Positions 11,401-22,260 of a DNA stretch of 64,000 nucleotides are shown one piece after another (positions within the stretch are counted from its first letter, which is position 1; the number at the start of each line of letters is the position of its first letter). The stretch comes from Paralichthys olivaceus. Taxonomy: Eukaryota; Chordata; Actinopteri; Pleuronectiformes; Paralichthyidae. The notes under the pieces were generated by a model. The model had not been told where the DNA came from, ran no database searches, and worked only from the letters and a program-made list of their open reading frames with translations. Location: positions 11,303,580-11,367,579 of the forward strand of contig NC_091104.1 of the NCBI RefSeq assembly GCF_024713975.1. Reading direction: 5' to 3'. Both the position numbers and the translations under genes were made by a program.

Positions 11401-14400
11401 GTACTGTAAATCCTGAGAGAAACTTGGTTAATTTCAGATGATAAGCAGGTTTAACAGATTTCTTTCTTTCAGGAAGATGTAAAAATGCATGCTTTCCTGT
11501 GTAATATGTGAAACTGTCTGTTGATGAAAACCCAGGACAAGCAGACTGATGCTTTTAAAAACCTGCTCACCTGAAGGACTGATAAAGCAGAGCCACTTTC
11601 TGAGTGGCTTCTTCCAGCACTCGCTCATCCTGAATTGAGTCCTACAGAGACAGGATTGATATGATGTTGGTAAAAACATATATGAACAGAACAAGTCTGA
11701 AGAATTTTTCATTTCTTGGGTTGAACGTGCAACAGAAAGTACTCACAATGGGGAATAGCACAAACTTCTGGAGAAACTCCTGGGAGTCATATCGATTGAA
11801 GTCTCCAAAGTCAGCTGTGATAGTAAAGAAAGATACAGTAAGAGAGTTATTGCAGGACAACATACCTCACATTGAACAAGTAACAAGAATCAAAACTTCT
11901 GGGTATAATCCTGGACCATAAATGATCGTGGTCAAAACAGATTGATAAGATTGTTATCAAAAAGGGGAGAGGTGCCTCAGTTGTAATAAGAGTTTCAAAG
12001 GTTATGCCACAAAACATCATTAGACAAGTTCTGAATGCTTTAGTTCTGTCACAGCTTGATTACTGTTGCATGATTTGGTCCAGTGCATAAGTGAAAGAGA
12101 TTCAAAATCTACATCGCTATAGTGAAGTTATAGAACTAATGTAATGGATATGCATGACAGTTTGAGTTGGCTGTTAGTCAGAGATTTATCGATGCCTTGT
12201 TGAATTTAGTAAGAAATATACTTGTGACATCTCGCAGTTTGTGAATGTGTAAGCGAATACTTAAGGTGGTTCTAATGGGGATCCAACTAAAGAAGAAAGA
12301 AAGATGACACTGCCTCTTGAATAAATCACATTAGATGTCCATTTCTGCTTTTAGTATACGACAAAATAGACAGTCAGGACATTCAGGAATTACAGAAGAG
12401 TGTCTGCCTTTTGGAAAGTGTGTGATGACCAGATGGACTAATTTTAGGAGAGGAGCGGCCAATTTGTTATGGAGGGGAATTGCTTCAGTGTCTGACAACG
12501 TAGAGATTCAAAACTGTCACAGCTCCAGGCTGCCTGCTGGCAAACACTCACAACTATCTCGAGTATCCCAGGCATCAGCCATGCTCAGTGGCTACAACTG
12601 CCCTTCACTCCAAAATATCTCAGACAGGGGCACAAAATAGGAACTACACAACTTTATTTACAGCACAAAATAACACACGAGTTTGCAAGACAATTTAGGC
12701 AATCACTAAATCCTAAGAGCATGTGCAAGAAGATTCATGGGGCTTTTTTATATGAGGCACATACAGAAGGTTGGTAATTTCAACATGGCTGCAACAGTAA
12801 GTGATCTGAGCAGCTCTGCTATGCAAACACCCAGGTCAGTAAGCTGCAGTGCCTGATATAACTTTGCCAGCAGGGTTTGAGATTCTTCTAGATGGGCAAG
12901 AGTGGGAGGATGTGTCAGGGCCATAGACGGTATATACAGGGCTGAAGCTCATGCAAGGGATGATCACACACTCTCTTACACACTATTACACACACACACA
13001 CACACCTCTGTTTGAACTGAGGTTTATACTAATCTGTTCAGCAGCAAACAACCAAAACAAGACATTAAATGTAAAAAATAATAATTTTTCTCTTGCTCTG
13101 ACGAAGAGGAAAAGGTGAACAACAGGCTTATTGCAGATTTTTAACAATCTTGCAAACATGAGTTAAATAAAAATCTTTAAAAAATTGCTAAATCCTTCTG
13201 TCCAGAAATCACTGAATATAATTACAGTACATTGTTTGTAGAAGTGAAGGGAGGTTTACTGTTTCAGCAGGTGTTTCCTCATTATTTATGGACTTGCGAT
13301 TAATTATGTGTAACTTAGACCTACTTGTATTCACTGCAAAATGATTTACACCATGAAACACCACCCTAGTCCAACTAGTATTATACATTCACATTACCTT
13401 GCACTGCCAGGCTTGCTAAACGTACAGCTTGTTCGAGCAAGCATTGGATCCTGCCCTCCAGAACATCCTTCTTCAGCTGTAGGTAATACTGATATCTGTG
13501 GGGAAAGAGAGAGAGGTAGTTGAGTATAAAAGAAACAAGCAGCAAACAACCAAACATTATAACTTCATTTAGGTATGCTGAAACTATGAAATACCTTAAG
13601 ATATACAGTATTTAAACCATTAAACTTGATGTGTCACTGTCTGCTTGGCTGGAAGTGGATGAGGAGAGAAACTGCAATGACACACTGTTATCTGGTTCTT
13701 TGGTTCTTTGGTGCATCTACATTGCTTTAGTCACCAGCTGATTTAGAGAAACATAAAATGCCTGATGTGGCTGCACAAAAGTTTGCTCTGCTCATACTCA
13801 AATTCATAACTTTTGACCGATTATCTTCAAAGTTCTTTTAACAAGCTAATGTGATTAGTGGCTTAGATAAGAAGCCTCGTGTCACTGGTGGAGCATCACC
13901 TTGTGATCTCCTGTTGCAGCTGGATGACGCTCGGTATGTAAAACACGACTCCAAAATAAACAGTGGGCTCCAGCCCATACTTGTCCAGCTGCTTTTTCAG
14001 CGGTTTCTCCAAGTCAATCCATCTCTGCAGGTTTTGCTTGTTGAAGTACCACAGACTGAAGTATGTTATCTATGAAACAAAGAAAGACAGCAAACACATT
14101 ACACTGCAACCACACTGATCAAGGAAACTCTAGGTCTCTCTGGCAGAAACTTTTACATTTGGTCAATTCCATTCAACTAGAAGCAATGCCTACTTACCAA
14201 ACACATATTCAACTTGTGCTTTTCTCTATAATAATATAACATATAATATTTACAACATACTTTAATGCAGACCTCAAACTCTTCTAGACTAGGCTGTTGG
14301 CACTCAGTCTTGTGACTGTCTGATCATCTCAAAATGAACACTGGTAAGAGAAGTAACCCCTGTGGGCTTAGACAATGTAGCTGAAAGAGATCTATTGTGA

Positions 14401-15488
14401 TTTGCAGCCACGCTCAAACCAAAACTAGAAAATGAATTGTCAACGTAACTGTTGGCAAGTAGATACAACAGGTAGCATCAGTTTGCGACTGTGGGTAAAC
14501 TTTGTGTAGACTTTACTCAACTAAGATAGTGATGTGAAATAATAATGACCCGGAACAGAGACAATTATTACATAGATTAGGGCATCTAATTTCTGTGAAT
14601 GGAAATTGCCTACGATCCGATATAAAATGCGGTCCTCATTAGGATTTACCAACATCAGGCTGAGGCTGAATTAACAAATATTAATACACAAGCCTGCAAT
14701 AAACAAGTGCAACTGTCAACTTGGTTGCATTGTTATTGAAAACAAATATCATTACTTATCATAATGAATCTCGCTCATAACAAAAGCTGCTAATTTCTTC
14801 TATGAAAGACTGGCGTTCCACAGACAGCACTGCTGACATCCAAAACAAACAAGAACTGCTGCATATTGCAAAAACTTCAAATGTTGGCGGAGGTCTGCCA
14901 CTAGCACAACAAGCCACTGGAACAAATTCTTACGACACGTCTGCTGTATATTCAGCAGGTTCTACTATTGAACATACAACTAGGTATGAAAGTGCTAAAC
15001 TTACATCTGTTTCAGTTCATCATGATTAATCTGTGTGATGAGTGAGTTTCATACATGGTATTACATAAAAACATAGAATAAGTCATTTAAAATTAATATT
15101 AAACTCTCACACACACACACACACACATATTACACAATGTGAAGAAACAATGATACACTGGTTATCTTGGTTTCTGTTATTCCAGGTAAGAATGTGTCAA
15201 CAAGACAAAAAAAAGAACCTCTACAGCACCTTCTTACTAATGGGAAATCTGATAAAAATCTATACAGGGAACAATCAGCACATGTATTTGCAGAAGGAAC
15301 ATACATACCTCTCTTAACTCGAGTCTCTGGGCAACTGCCTCCAAACATTCCTGCCCAGTGCTCTCCACTGAAAGTGTAAACTCAACAAACTCTCCATTGA
15401 GCTGCTGGATCCGAGTGACAAGACAGCTCTTGCTTGAAACCGTATACCTTCTGGTCCTTTTGAGTTTTAGGCCAAATGGCAAGGGCAT
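2416..15488 (-). CDS. ptpn21: Tyrosine-protein phosphatase non-receptor type 21 (PTPN21/PTPD1)
   Basis: Cytoplasmic, actin- and membrane-associated tyrosine phosphatase; the family binds Src, FAK and TEC/BMX kinases and acts in growth-factor and Hippo/YAP signalling (family knowledge). I join 18 coding exons, with in-phase GT-AG introns, into 1205 aa (human 1174). Domains: FERM at about 20-310, starting [20 protein letters not shown]; a long Pro/Ser linker with [12 protein letters not shown] and KKSLSDATM motifs; PTP domain at about 925-1205 with the substrate loop [14 protein letters not shown] loop (Asp at about 1098), signature [10 protein letters not shown] (Cys at about 1139) and C-terminus NSRLI. 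The offset to human, +31, puts these residues at human 1067 and 1108. PTPN14 is the nearest alternative, but linker and phosphatase sequence and the SPATA7/KCNK10 neighbours favour PTPN21. Start ATG at 15486-15488, within a Met-Pro-Leu-Pro context typical of the family. Confidence 0.95.
3265..3420. repeat. Probable degraded interspersed repeat fragment in a PTPN21 intron
   Basis: The stretch with ccaccaagtttcaagaaaatcagt and a following run ending aacattcacagaag resembles the widespread teleost repeat whose consensus includes 'caccaagtttcatgaaaatc' (recalled, not searched). Edges uncertain. Confidence 0.4.
4069..4083. repeat. G15 homopolymer tract in a PTPN21 intron
   Basis: Fifteen consecutive G on the plus strand (C on the sense strand of PTPN21). 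Such tracts are length-variable and error-prone in assembly. Confidence 0.9.
4887..4930. repeat. Perfect 19-bp inverted repeat (hairpin) in a PTPN21 intron
   Basis: Left arm aacaatgcaaaccactgcc at 4887-4905, six-base loop tcacac, right arm at 4912-4930 which is its exact reverse complement. Flanks are not complementary. It lies in the intron between the exons at 4245-4460 and 5353-5493. As RNA it would fold into a 19-bp stem on either strand. Confidence 0.9.
5494..6628. other. PTPN21 intron, 1.1 kb, nothing recognised
   Basis: AT-rich intron between the large linker exon and the first phosphatase-proximal exon. No exon, repeat family or structured element recognised. Confidence 0.5.
6629..8160 (-). 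other. ptpn21: PTPN21 large linker exon
   Basis: Single 1532-bp exon encoding the Ser/Pro/Tyr-rich region between FERM and PTP ([19 protein letters not shown] to VEGLPPA). It holds tyrosine and proline motifs known in PTPN21/14 as partner-binding sites: [51 protein letters not shown], the acidic stretch GEEEEFEDD, and [17 protein letters not shown]. Acceptor cacag at 8161-8165 and donor GTGAGT at 6628 downward are clear. The long open frame runs on into the intron to 6476, which is read-through and not coding. Confidence 0.95.
11880..12140 (+). mobile_element. Degraded LINE reverse-transcriptase fragment in a PTPN21 intron
   Basis: Plus-strand translation over about 11940-12075 gives segments such as [17 protein letters not shown] followed by [15 protein letters not shown], typical of the C-terminal part of non-LTR retrotransposon reverse transcriptases in fish (the S-x-LDYC-x-x-xW motif). 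Stops and frame slips surround it, so it is an old, non-functional fragment, antisense to PTPN21. The sequence after it up to about 12330 may belong to the same element, but I cannot show this. Confidence 0.65.
12141..13397. other. Remainder of the longest PTPN21 FERM intron
   Basis: No coding exon seen. A short (CA)n tract lies at about 12985-13005. A 101-aa plus-strand frame at 12335-12640 has no recognisable domain. Confidence 0.5.
14070..15308. other. First PTPN21 coding intron
   Basis: 1.2 kb AT-rich intron; a (CA)n microsatellite at about 15107-15127 is the only repeat seen. The 75-aa plus-strand frame at 14802-15029 shows no known motif. Confidence 0.5.
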
Positions 15489-15607
15489 GTTTCACACTTC
15501 CCCCAGGAGGGGAGGGAGGTCTTCACTTGGTCCAGGAGAGATTATCCTCCTAGCTGTCCTCTCGAAACTTGCGTGAATGTTACCGGGTTCATCATCGACA
15601 CACGGGT
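15489..15607 (-). other. ptpn21: PTPN21 5'UTR part of the start-codon exon, with a short uORF
   Basis: Acceptor at 15608-15610 after a T-rich tract marks the upstream edge of the exon. The leader holds an upstream ORF of 17 codons (15595-15542, reading MMNPVTFTQVSRGQLGG then TAA) that ends 54 bases before the PTPN21 ATG. This could lower translation of the main frame; that is inference. Confidence 0.6.
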
Positions 15608-16186
15608 CTGAAAAAAAGACAAGACAAGACACGTCTCAAAACTGAGACAACAAACCAAAACAGGCGAGCGTGCAGTAATGGAGGAGGGGCAGCAAGATGT
15701 GGGAGAATCACAACAATCACAGCGACACACGCAGCATCTAGTAAACAAACCTGGTCTGTCACTTTAAAGTCATTCCATTGAATAGTGCATTTCAACTCAC
15801 CACATTGATTTCATTAGATAGCAATTACACTCACTTGATCACATTTTAAAACCAATCAAGTGACTTTTGAGCAACTTCTATGATGATATCTAACTTGAGT
15901 AGAAGCTTTGCCAGCGATTTTTCTCCCAAGGTTGTGGTTTAAATAAACCCCCCATCCAGTGAATAGCCAGATCCAAACAGCAACCTGTTTGAATACGCAG
16001 CAGTCAAATCCCTGCCGTGCATCCACCACATTCATATCATTATCTGCCCTGTAACGTCTCTTGCTTTCGATGCCACGTCCACAGACTTCTGCACCAAAAG
16101 TTTAACACTCAACCGACAACCTTTGCAGCTTAATAAAACTATTACCTATAACTTAAATTAGCTTGGACGCTAGCGTGCTAACTTAC

Positions 16187-16480
16187 GTTCCAGTGAGTAG
16201 ACGACACCCTTGGGGGAAGCTGACGTCGCCGGTAAATATTTTGGAAAAGAAAAAAGAAAGAACCCTTCACGTTCCCGGATGTTAACTAGCAGCCCGGCCG
16301 GGGCTCCGTCCTCCAGGATTCCGCCATTAAGGTCAATAAATCTCCACTTTTAAATACACACCAGAGTTGAGAGGCGGCTCACTTGGCTGCGGTTAGTCTC
16401 TGGATCACAACGGACTATGCAGCCCCACGCCTCCCGCTGCTGCTCCGACAGTTCACTCCAGTTCCCGGCGTGGTTCGCTT
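16187..16480 (-). promoter_or_regulatory. ptpn21: Probable PTPN21 non-coding first exon and promoter
   Basis: On the minus strand TGGAAC is followed by GTAAGT (donor at 16185-16186), a good 5' splice site that would join to the acceptor at 15608. The region is GC-richer than its surroundings, with an inverted CCAAT (ATTGG, 16487-16491) and an ETS-like AGGAAG on the minus strand just upstream. No TATA box is evident. The transcription start is not determined; the right-hand limit is approximate. Confidence 0.45.
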
Positions 16481-16489
16481 CCTGGGATT

Positions 16490-16990
16490 GGAAGAGCAAC
16501 AAGTGTATTCGGTCTACATCCGCGGCTCTATAGTTTTAGTATTCGTGCTTCAGCAGCTTTATTAACACGGACACTACCCCGGAATATGATTCAAATTGAC
16601 TATGTATTAACACTGATGATTATCGTAACACTTTTTACTGGATTAGACGCTTGAAATATCCATTATAGTGTCACCGTGGCGGAGGGATACGCGCAGGGTT
16701 TGTGAGTCATGACATCAGACAGCTGGAATGCCGGTCAGTGTGAACGGGACAGCTGCTGTCCGCTGATCTGTCTGTTTACCTTTTACATCGACTGACAGCT
16801 GTTACACTATTATTATATATATTTATATTTATTCACCAGTTTCTGTTTGCAAATTGTCCCAACATGTAATCCTCAATATGTGGCAATAACGCGTGAGTGT
16901 GTGTGTAAAGCTGCAGGTTGTGAAATTAACAATTTGGAAAGTAATTTTTTAAATAATCACGTGCAAGCATCCAGGAATCAGTAGAATACA
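16490..16990. other. SPATA7-PTPN21 intergenic gap
   Basis: About 0.5 kb between the PTPN21 promoter and the probable SPATA7 poly(A) signal. AT-rich, no coding potential. The two genes are in head-to-tail order on the minus strand. Confidence 0.5.
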
Positions 16991-17160
16991 AAATTTATTG
17001 CAACTGCAAAGACACTTTCTGGTGACAGTCTGCTACACGTCAGAGGCATGTGTCAAGTGAAACCACGCTGGAGAAAAATGAGAAGTTTATTCCTAATAAA
17101 AATAGCTTTTCTAAAAAAAAATTGGAAATCTGAAAATGAAGCTGCAACATGCTTAAGACC

Positions 17161-17388
17161 TAAAGGTCCAGTGTGTAGAATTTAGTTACATCTAGAGGTG
17201 AGGTGAGGCTCTGCTCCCCCGATGTATATAATACGTTCTTAAATATAAAGGGCCCATATTAGGGTAAACACAACAATAATTTGTACAATTTAGATGAAAC
17301 ACACCAGTGAAAACATCACCAGGATTATTTTACATTCGATTTCAGCCAATATATCCCTTTCACCTAAATCTTACACACTGGACCTTTA
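17161..17388. mobile_element. MITE-like element with 17-bp terminal inverted repeats
   Basis: The element starts taaaggtccagtgtgta and ends with its exact reverse complement at 17372-17388; similarity continues inward (aatttag.. against ..ctaaat). Length is 228 bp with no coding capacity. The 'ggtccagtgtgta' end is, from memory, a frequent repeat end in teleost genomes. The superfamily is not assigned, and no clear long target-site duplication is seen beyond the possible inclusion of TA. Confidence 0.8.
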
Positions 17389-17499
17389 ACACTGCAAACC
17401 ACTCAAAGTAAAGGATGCTACTAATTCATTCAGTTAATTCCACACATATGACATCAGTGTAGTGCTACAGGCTATGTAACAAACAGAATTGTAACAAAA

Positions 17500-17541
17500 A
17501 CAATTTCCCCCTTGGATCAATAAAGTATTCTGATTCTGATA
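17500..17541 (+). repeat. Retroposon 3'-tail-like sequence
   Basis: The segment tttcccccttggatcaataaagt followed by attctgattctgat matches the well-known fish retroposon tail in which a gatcaataaagt end precedes short TCTGAT repeats. The body of the element is not visible. Confidence 0.5.
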
Positions 17542-17875
17542 TCCTCTGCAAATTTGCAAAGCACACATCATGCTAGTTTTATGGAGCAATAATTTAGAAA
17601 ATGTTTATAGCATTACTTAGGAAATGAACTGGACCTTTATCCCAAATTATATTGTAATGGTGTTGATTTTATTGCAGAGTTTTAGTTTGCTTATGTGAAC
17701 AGTTCAGTGTGTTTAAAAGAAAAAAAACAGAAAACCAAATACAACACCTGGGCTTTGAAAACTCAACCAGTGTAAAATCACATGTACAAAACTATTCTTT
17801 CAGAAAATACAAATATTACGTTTATCTCATCTGGTAATAAAAACATCAAAGAACTTTCAATCCCTGAATGCAAAC

Positions 17876-20800
17876 TCAGAACTCATCATCGCTGACGGAA
17901 GCAACTGTATTTTCGAGTTGCTCTTTGGCGGTGTCAGTGTCATGACAGTCTGTGTTGCTGGACACGTGAAGCGACTCTGACAAACGTCTTCCCAGATCTT
18001 CGAGCTCTTTCGATTGTCCATCATCGTGACTGACCTCAGCTTGGTCTGGAAGAAATCCTTCATCGCTGGTTATAGTGGTTATCTCATGGTTTTCATTACT
18101 GATTTCTTCATTTGTTGCAGTTGTGTCTGGTTCGTTGTGTTGGACGTCCTCTTCACTGACTCCTGAAACATTCTCACTGAGCCAAGAGGAGCCAGTGCAC
18201 TTTTCTTTATCATCATCCTCCTTGTCCTTTTCATTTGTATTTGTCGGTGAAGATGTCCCCTCAGGAGAACCTAACACTGCAGACACTGATAAGGCATCAG
18301 TGTAATGGGGTGAATCACCGTTTATGATCACTGACGCATAGGGGAACACATCGCTGTCTTTGGTCTTCACTTGTTTCTCCTCTGAGTCCAGATATGGCAG
18401 GAGTGAGTCGAGCAGATCATTCTCCTTCTTTTCAAGCTGTGCAGTGGAGGTGGATGTGTTGGCTGGCTCTTCAAAGTCTTTACGCAGCACTACCAGAAGG
18501 TGGCGCATTTTACCCTAAAAGAAACAATACATTCAGAGGGATGAGAAAAAGTTCAAGAGCCCTCAAATTGTTTCCAAGATCTGCAAAACATATTTGACAT
18601 CTTGTTCAAGTTCAATACTCACCTCATCAAGCTGATGGCGATTCATTTCAATATGGTGCTTTATCACCCTATCTAGGACCCTGGCAGAGGACAAAGACAC
18701 TTACACCACAGTAATGACTCAGGAGGTTGTAAAAAGCACTAGCCACTATTTAATTTAGTCAGTTTTGTGTACACATGTTCTCACACGAGGCAACAAACCT
18801 GTCAGAGATATGCCCCCTGGACAAGATGTCCTCGGTTACAGCAGAAATAAACTCGAGGTACATTAGTTCTTCTTCCCTGTTAAAGAACACATTAGAATAT
18901 TATATAAAGAATAAAACATTATTCATTATTATTATCAACATTAGTATGAAACAGAGAACTTACTCTGCAGAAACTTTCTTCATCATTGGAGATTTCACAC
19001 CCTCCCGTGAGAACCTAGAAGATGAGCGTTAAAGTCTTTAGAATCTTTATGCAGGAAAAACAGGCACTACATTACAGATAAAACACAACATAGTATTTCA
19101 ACTACACAGTTTTACCTGGATGAGGAGTCAAATAAATAACGCTCTCTGCTCTTGTTGAGTTGACTCTGTTGTCTTGATTCTGATAGATATGTGCCATTCA
19201 ACTCATCCTCAGACCATTCATGCTCTGTAGTAAATCCCTGCAAAACAAAAAGGAACGTAAAACATCAATACTGTGGAGGTTTTCTCATCATAAAATGCTT
19301 ATTTTAGCTTGTGTGGGAATGTGACTGTACTTTACATTCAACTTAATATTTATGGACAATAAAAACACCACTACTGCTGTATGAATCTTCATATCTAATT
19401 CTTAAAATTACCTGAGATGGCTCATCAAAGTCCTGTGTGTATTCCTTGGTTTTTGTGCTGCATAAAATACACAGAAGTGAAGATATTGCAAGACACACAT
19501 GCTACACATGCTGTATGCTTTATTTCTATCTATTATCATTTGAGACCTACTGAAAGGTTTGTTGAATACCTTCTGTGATTCGTCTCCTGCCGCATCGGTT
19601 TGGAGCTGGTGCAGTCCTGAGTGAGCTTCCTTCGTGGTGCTCTGTAGTAGCGATATTTTTCCAGGTATGAACTCTTCTCTGACTTCAGGGTCTTGGGGGT
19701 GAAAGGTTTGTCCTGGGTAAAGTGCTGTGAGTGTTTCTGGAGCAAATCTCCACCGTATGTCTTCTGGACAGGGTCCTGGAAAGTCTTGTAACAACTCTGA
19801 CCTCCTGAGGCGGCCAGCGAACATGCCGACTGCTTTCTGTGCAAAGTTGACTCTGGGCTGCGGAACTTAAACTCTGATGCTGGGCGAGCGTGACGAGAAA
19901 GGTCCCATTTACATGACTGATAAACAATCTCTTTAGCGTGAAAGGAGGTGTTGAACCTCGGACTGGAGACCATGGAACTCCTCGAGCAGAGGTATGGGTT
20001 GTCATCATACTGCACGGATAATGTACTCTAAAAATCAAGACATCGTAATGAATCAGATTAGATACGTACTGAAAAAGTTTGAGTGACAAATAAAGTTGAC
20101 ATTATTATGACATTAAGCAATGAGAAAACACAACAGTGAGTGTGTCTTGATATCTCACCTGTGCTGAGGAGCAGGAGGCTCTGCTATTCCTCTGTGAGAG
20201 AGAATGGGCTGACTGAGGTCGACCTGACTGAGGACGACCCCCTTGCTTCAAGCGATCCTGCCTGATCTGGTCATTGTCTGTAAGCAGTATGACATGAATA
20301 AGTAAAGAGAATAGTTTATTCATCGCTTTCTATCTATCACTGGCAGAAAATCTGTTTTTTATAATTTCATATGTGTTATAATCCAACACTGTACATGCAC
20401 TGATATTTAATACACCCTCTGGGTTATTCTGTGATAAATATCTACATTGGTCTCACATCTCCTTTACCTTCCTTCTGATTTACTTAATTTCCAGGAATGA
20501 CTCTTCATAACCCAACAAAAACTGTCAAAGACTCGCTGCACTTAACTTTGAGCTATGTGAGGGTCAGTAGAGCAAGTATGATAGTGCAGTAACAACAACA
20601 GAGCATGACTGCAGCCATTAGAGCTGAGGATAAGATGCATCCTGTACTTAAATGTGATGACTGGCTGCATTATGTTATTGCTTATTGAGGCTACTGTCAG
20701 TGCAGCCTCTTACAGGATGAACCTCTTCCCGAACTAATGCGCAATCTTGCAAAGTGATGACTTCAGAAAGAAACTGTTGGTGTTTCATTCCGATTAACAG

Positions 20801-22023
20801 ATAAAACTAGCATTTAAACTTATAATTGTGCAATTATTCATCATTGTGGTTATGCTAAAATGAGAAATATTATACCTCAAATGCAGCCCAGAAAAAGTGT
20901 TTTGAACTGAATTAAACAATTAGCATTTCATTCTTGGGTACTTACACTTTACACTATGTGTCATGCTTTTGGGTACTGAGGCATCAATGGCAGCTGTGGA
21001 AGAAGAATGAAAAACAAAATGTAAGATTATAATATTATTATAAAATTCCCCACAATAGATTATGAATCCAGTTTGTTATGCAACAGCCACCTCACGATAT
21101 AAACATTTCGTGAATTTGTTTGGTCCACTGAATGTCACTATAAGGATCATAATCTATTCCAGCCTCACCTTTAGCTGAGTAAACCTTTTTGTAATGAGAC
21201 ACCATGTGGTCTCTAATGATGGACTGTGTCAACTTGCTGGAAGAGCGCTGGCAAAAAGCTAAAAAGACACGGAGAGGACAACATACAATAGACTGTTAAA
21301 ATGAGGTCTGATCTTACTCACTTTCATTTCTCATGGTGATATTAGCTGATGTGAATACTTACGGCTACTTTTCACACTCTGCCCTTTCACACCAGGGCTG
21401 CTCCCCAGTCCAGATGACACACTCCCTAAAATAAAAACAGAGGATTATGGACATTTTGACAATCTGAAAATGTGAAGACTGACAACTGAAAGCATTTCAG
21501 TGGAAGGATGCAGCATGGGTCAGGGATGAACCCATGACATTTTGGTGTGGACCAGGATGAGGGTGTGAATCTGCTGTATTTCCAATATGTTGTTATGTAT
21601 TATTAGTAGTAGTATTTCAAGGTAAGTTGCAGTTATAACAATGAATTATTTTCGAAATAAACATCAGCTTTAGTCTTGTCAGTGCTACCTTTATTTAAGT
21701 TGTTTGTATTTCGGTTGTTGGTATAGTTACACTGATAAAGAGTAACACGCCTTTATTAAAGCTATTATTAGGGTTATTAAGATATAAACTAACATTAGCA
21801 GTAAACTGGAGCATCGTATTGAGTTTAGAGAACAAGCAGTTGAAGGAAAGAGTTGATCATTGTCTAGTCTAGATAACAAGAGGACAGGTTAGTGACTCAG
21901 TCACTGTGAGTTTATCTTTACTTTGCTGTCAAAGCACCATTCGGATATGATTACATCTGCTGATTAATTAGCTTCTTAGCTAGCTAATGCTAATAGCATT
22001 AACAAACCTGTTCTCGACTCCAT
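17876..22023 (-). CDS. spata7: Spermatogenesis-associated protein 7 (SPATA7)
   Basis: SPATA7 is a connecting-cilium protein of photoreceptors that works with RPGRIP1 in rhodopsin traffic; human loss causes Leber congenital amaurosis and juvenile retinitis pigmentosa (family knowledge). Twelve coding exons join in phase to 595 aa (human 599): 22023-22008, 21425-21363, 21258-21169, 20993-20946, 20277-20159, 20027-19570, 19457-19412, 19237-19116, 19014-18964, 18876-18799, 18680-18623, 18514-17876. Diagnostic blocks: DHMVSHYKKVYSAKA then SVKYNDQIRQDRLKQ near the N-terminus; KPFTPKTLKSEKSSYLEKYR; and EEELMYLEFISAVTEDILSR followed by KMRHLLVVLRKDF. The acidic C-terminal 200 residues are low complexity and poorly conserved, ending VSDDEF. 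The start is ATG at 22021-22023; the first coding exon carries only five codons and one base. No membrane segment is seen. Confidence 0.92.
21495..21590. repeat. Fragment of a teleost interspersed repeat in SPATA7 intron 1
   Basis: The run ggtcagggatgaacccatga followed by cattttggtgtgga resembles the segment at 51290-51345 (ggtcagggaaagccccatga, then tgttttggtgcagg) in this same window, so the two are copies of one family. Confidence 0.6.
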
Positions 22024-22260
22024 GGTACAGTTCCACTCAGCGTATCCCATTTTCCACGTGAATATTCCGGGACAGAGAGGGTTCAGCTCCGACACATCCA
22101 CAAACAACAGTGCATTTTACCGTAAACATGTTTAACGCTGTGATAAAACCAAGTAGCGTAATGCTAACGAGCTAATACCGGGGGCTAATAAGCAGATGAG
22201 GGGCTGAGCAAAGCTTCCCCGTCGCCATGCCGGTTGCTACGATTGCCTACGTCATCACGT
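22024..22260 (-). promoter_or_regulatory. spata7: SPATA7 5'UTR/promoter region
   Basis: The sequence upstream of the ATG is locally richer in CpG. At 22228-22247 the minus strand reads through AGCAACCGGCATGGCGAC; AGCAAC fits one half-site of an RFX X-box (RGYAAC), and a cAMP-element-like CGTCA lies at about 22250. An X-box would suit a cilium gene, but a matching second half-site is not clear. A CACGTG E-box lies at about 22055. Confidence 0.35.

Larger units (their letters stand above)
8315..15488 (-). other. ptpn21: PTPN21 exon block: FERM domain and proximal linker
   Basis: Exons, 5' to 3' on the minus strand: 15488-15309 (start codon to RLELRE), 14069-13900 ([20 protein letters not shown]), 13495-13398 ([17 protein letters not shown]), 11814-11747 ([18 protein letters not shown]), 11641-11571 ([17 protein letters not shown]), 11237-11150 ([18 protein letters not shown]), 11010-10922 ([17 protein letters not shown]), 10388-10301 ([20 protein letters not shown]), 9509-9430 ([19 protein letters not shown]), the 61-bp exon 8597-8537 ([19 protein letters not shown]) and 8396-8315 ([18 protein letters not shown]). 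Phases agree at every junction. Confidence 0.92.
16994..17875 (-). other. spata7: Probable SPATA7 3'UTR
   Basis: A minus-strand AATAAA (TTTATT at 16994-16999) is a plausible end for SPATA7. The stretch contains a 228-bp inverted-repeat element (17161-17388) and a retroposon-like tail (17500-17541). Shorter 3' ends are possible. Confidence 0.4.
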
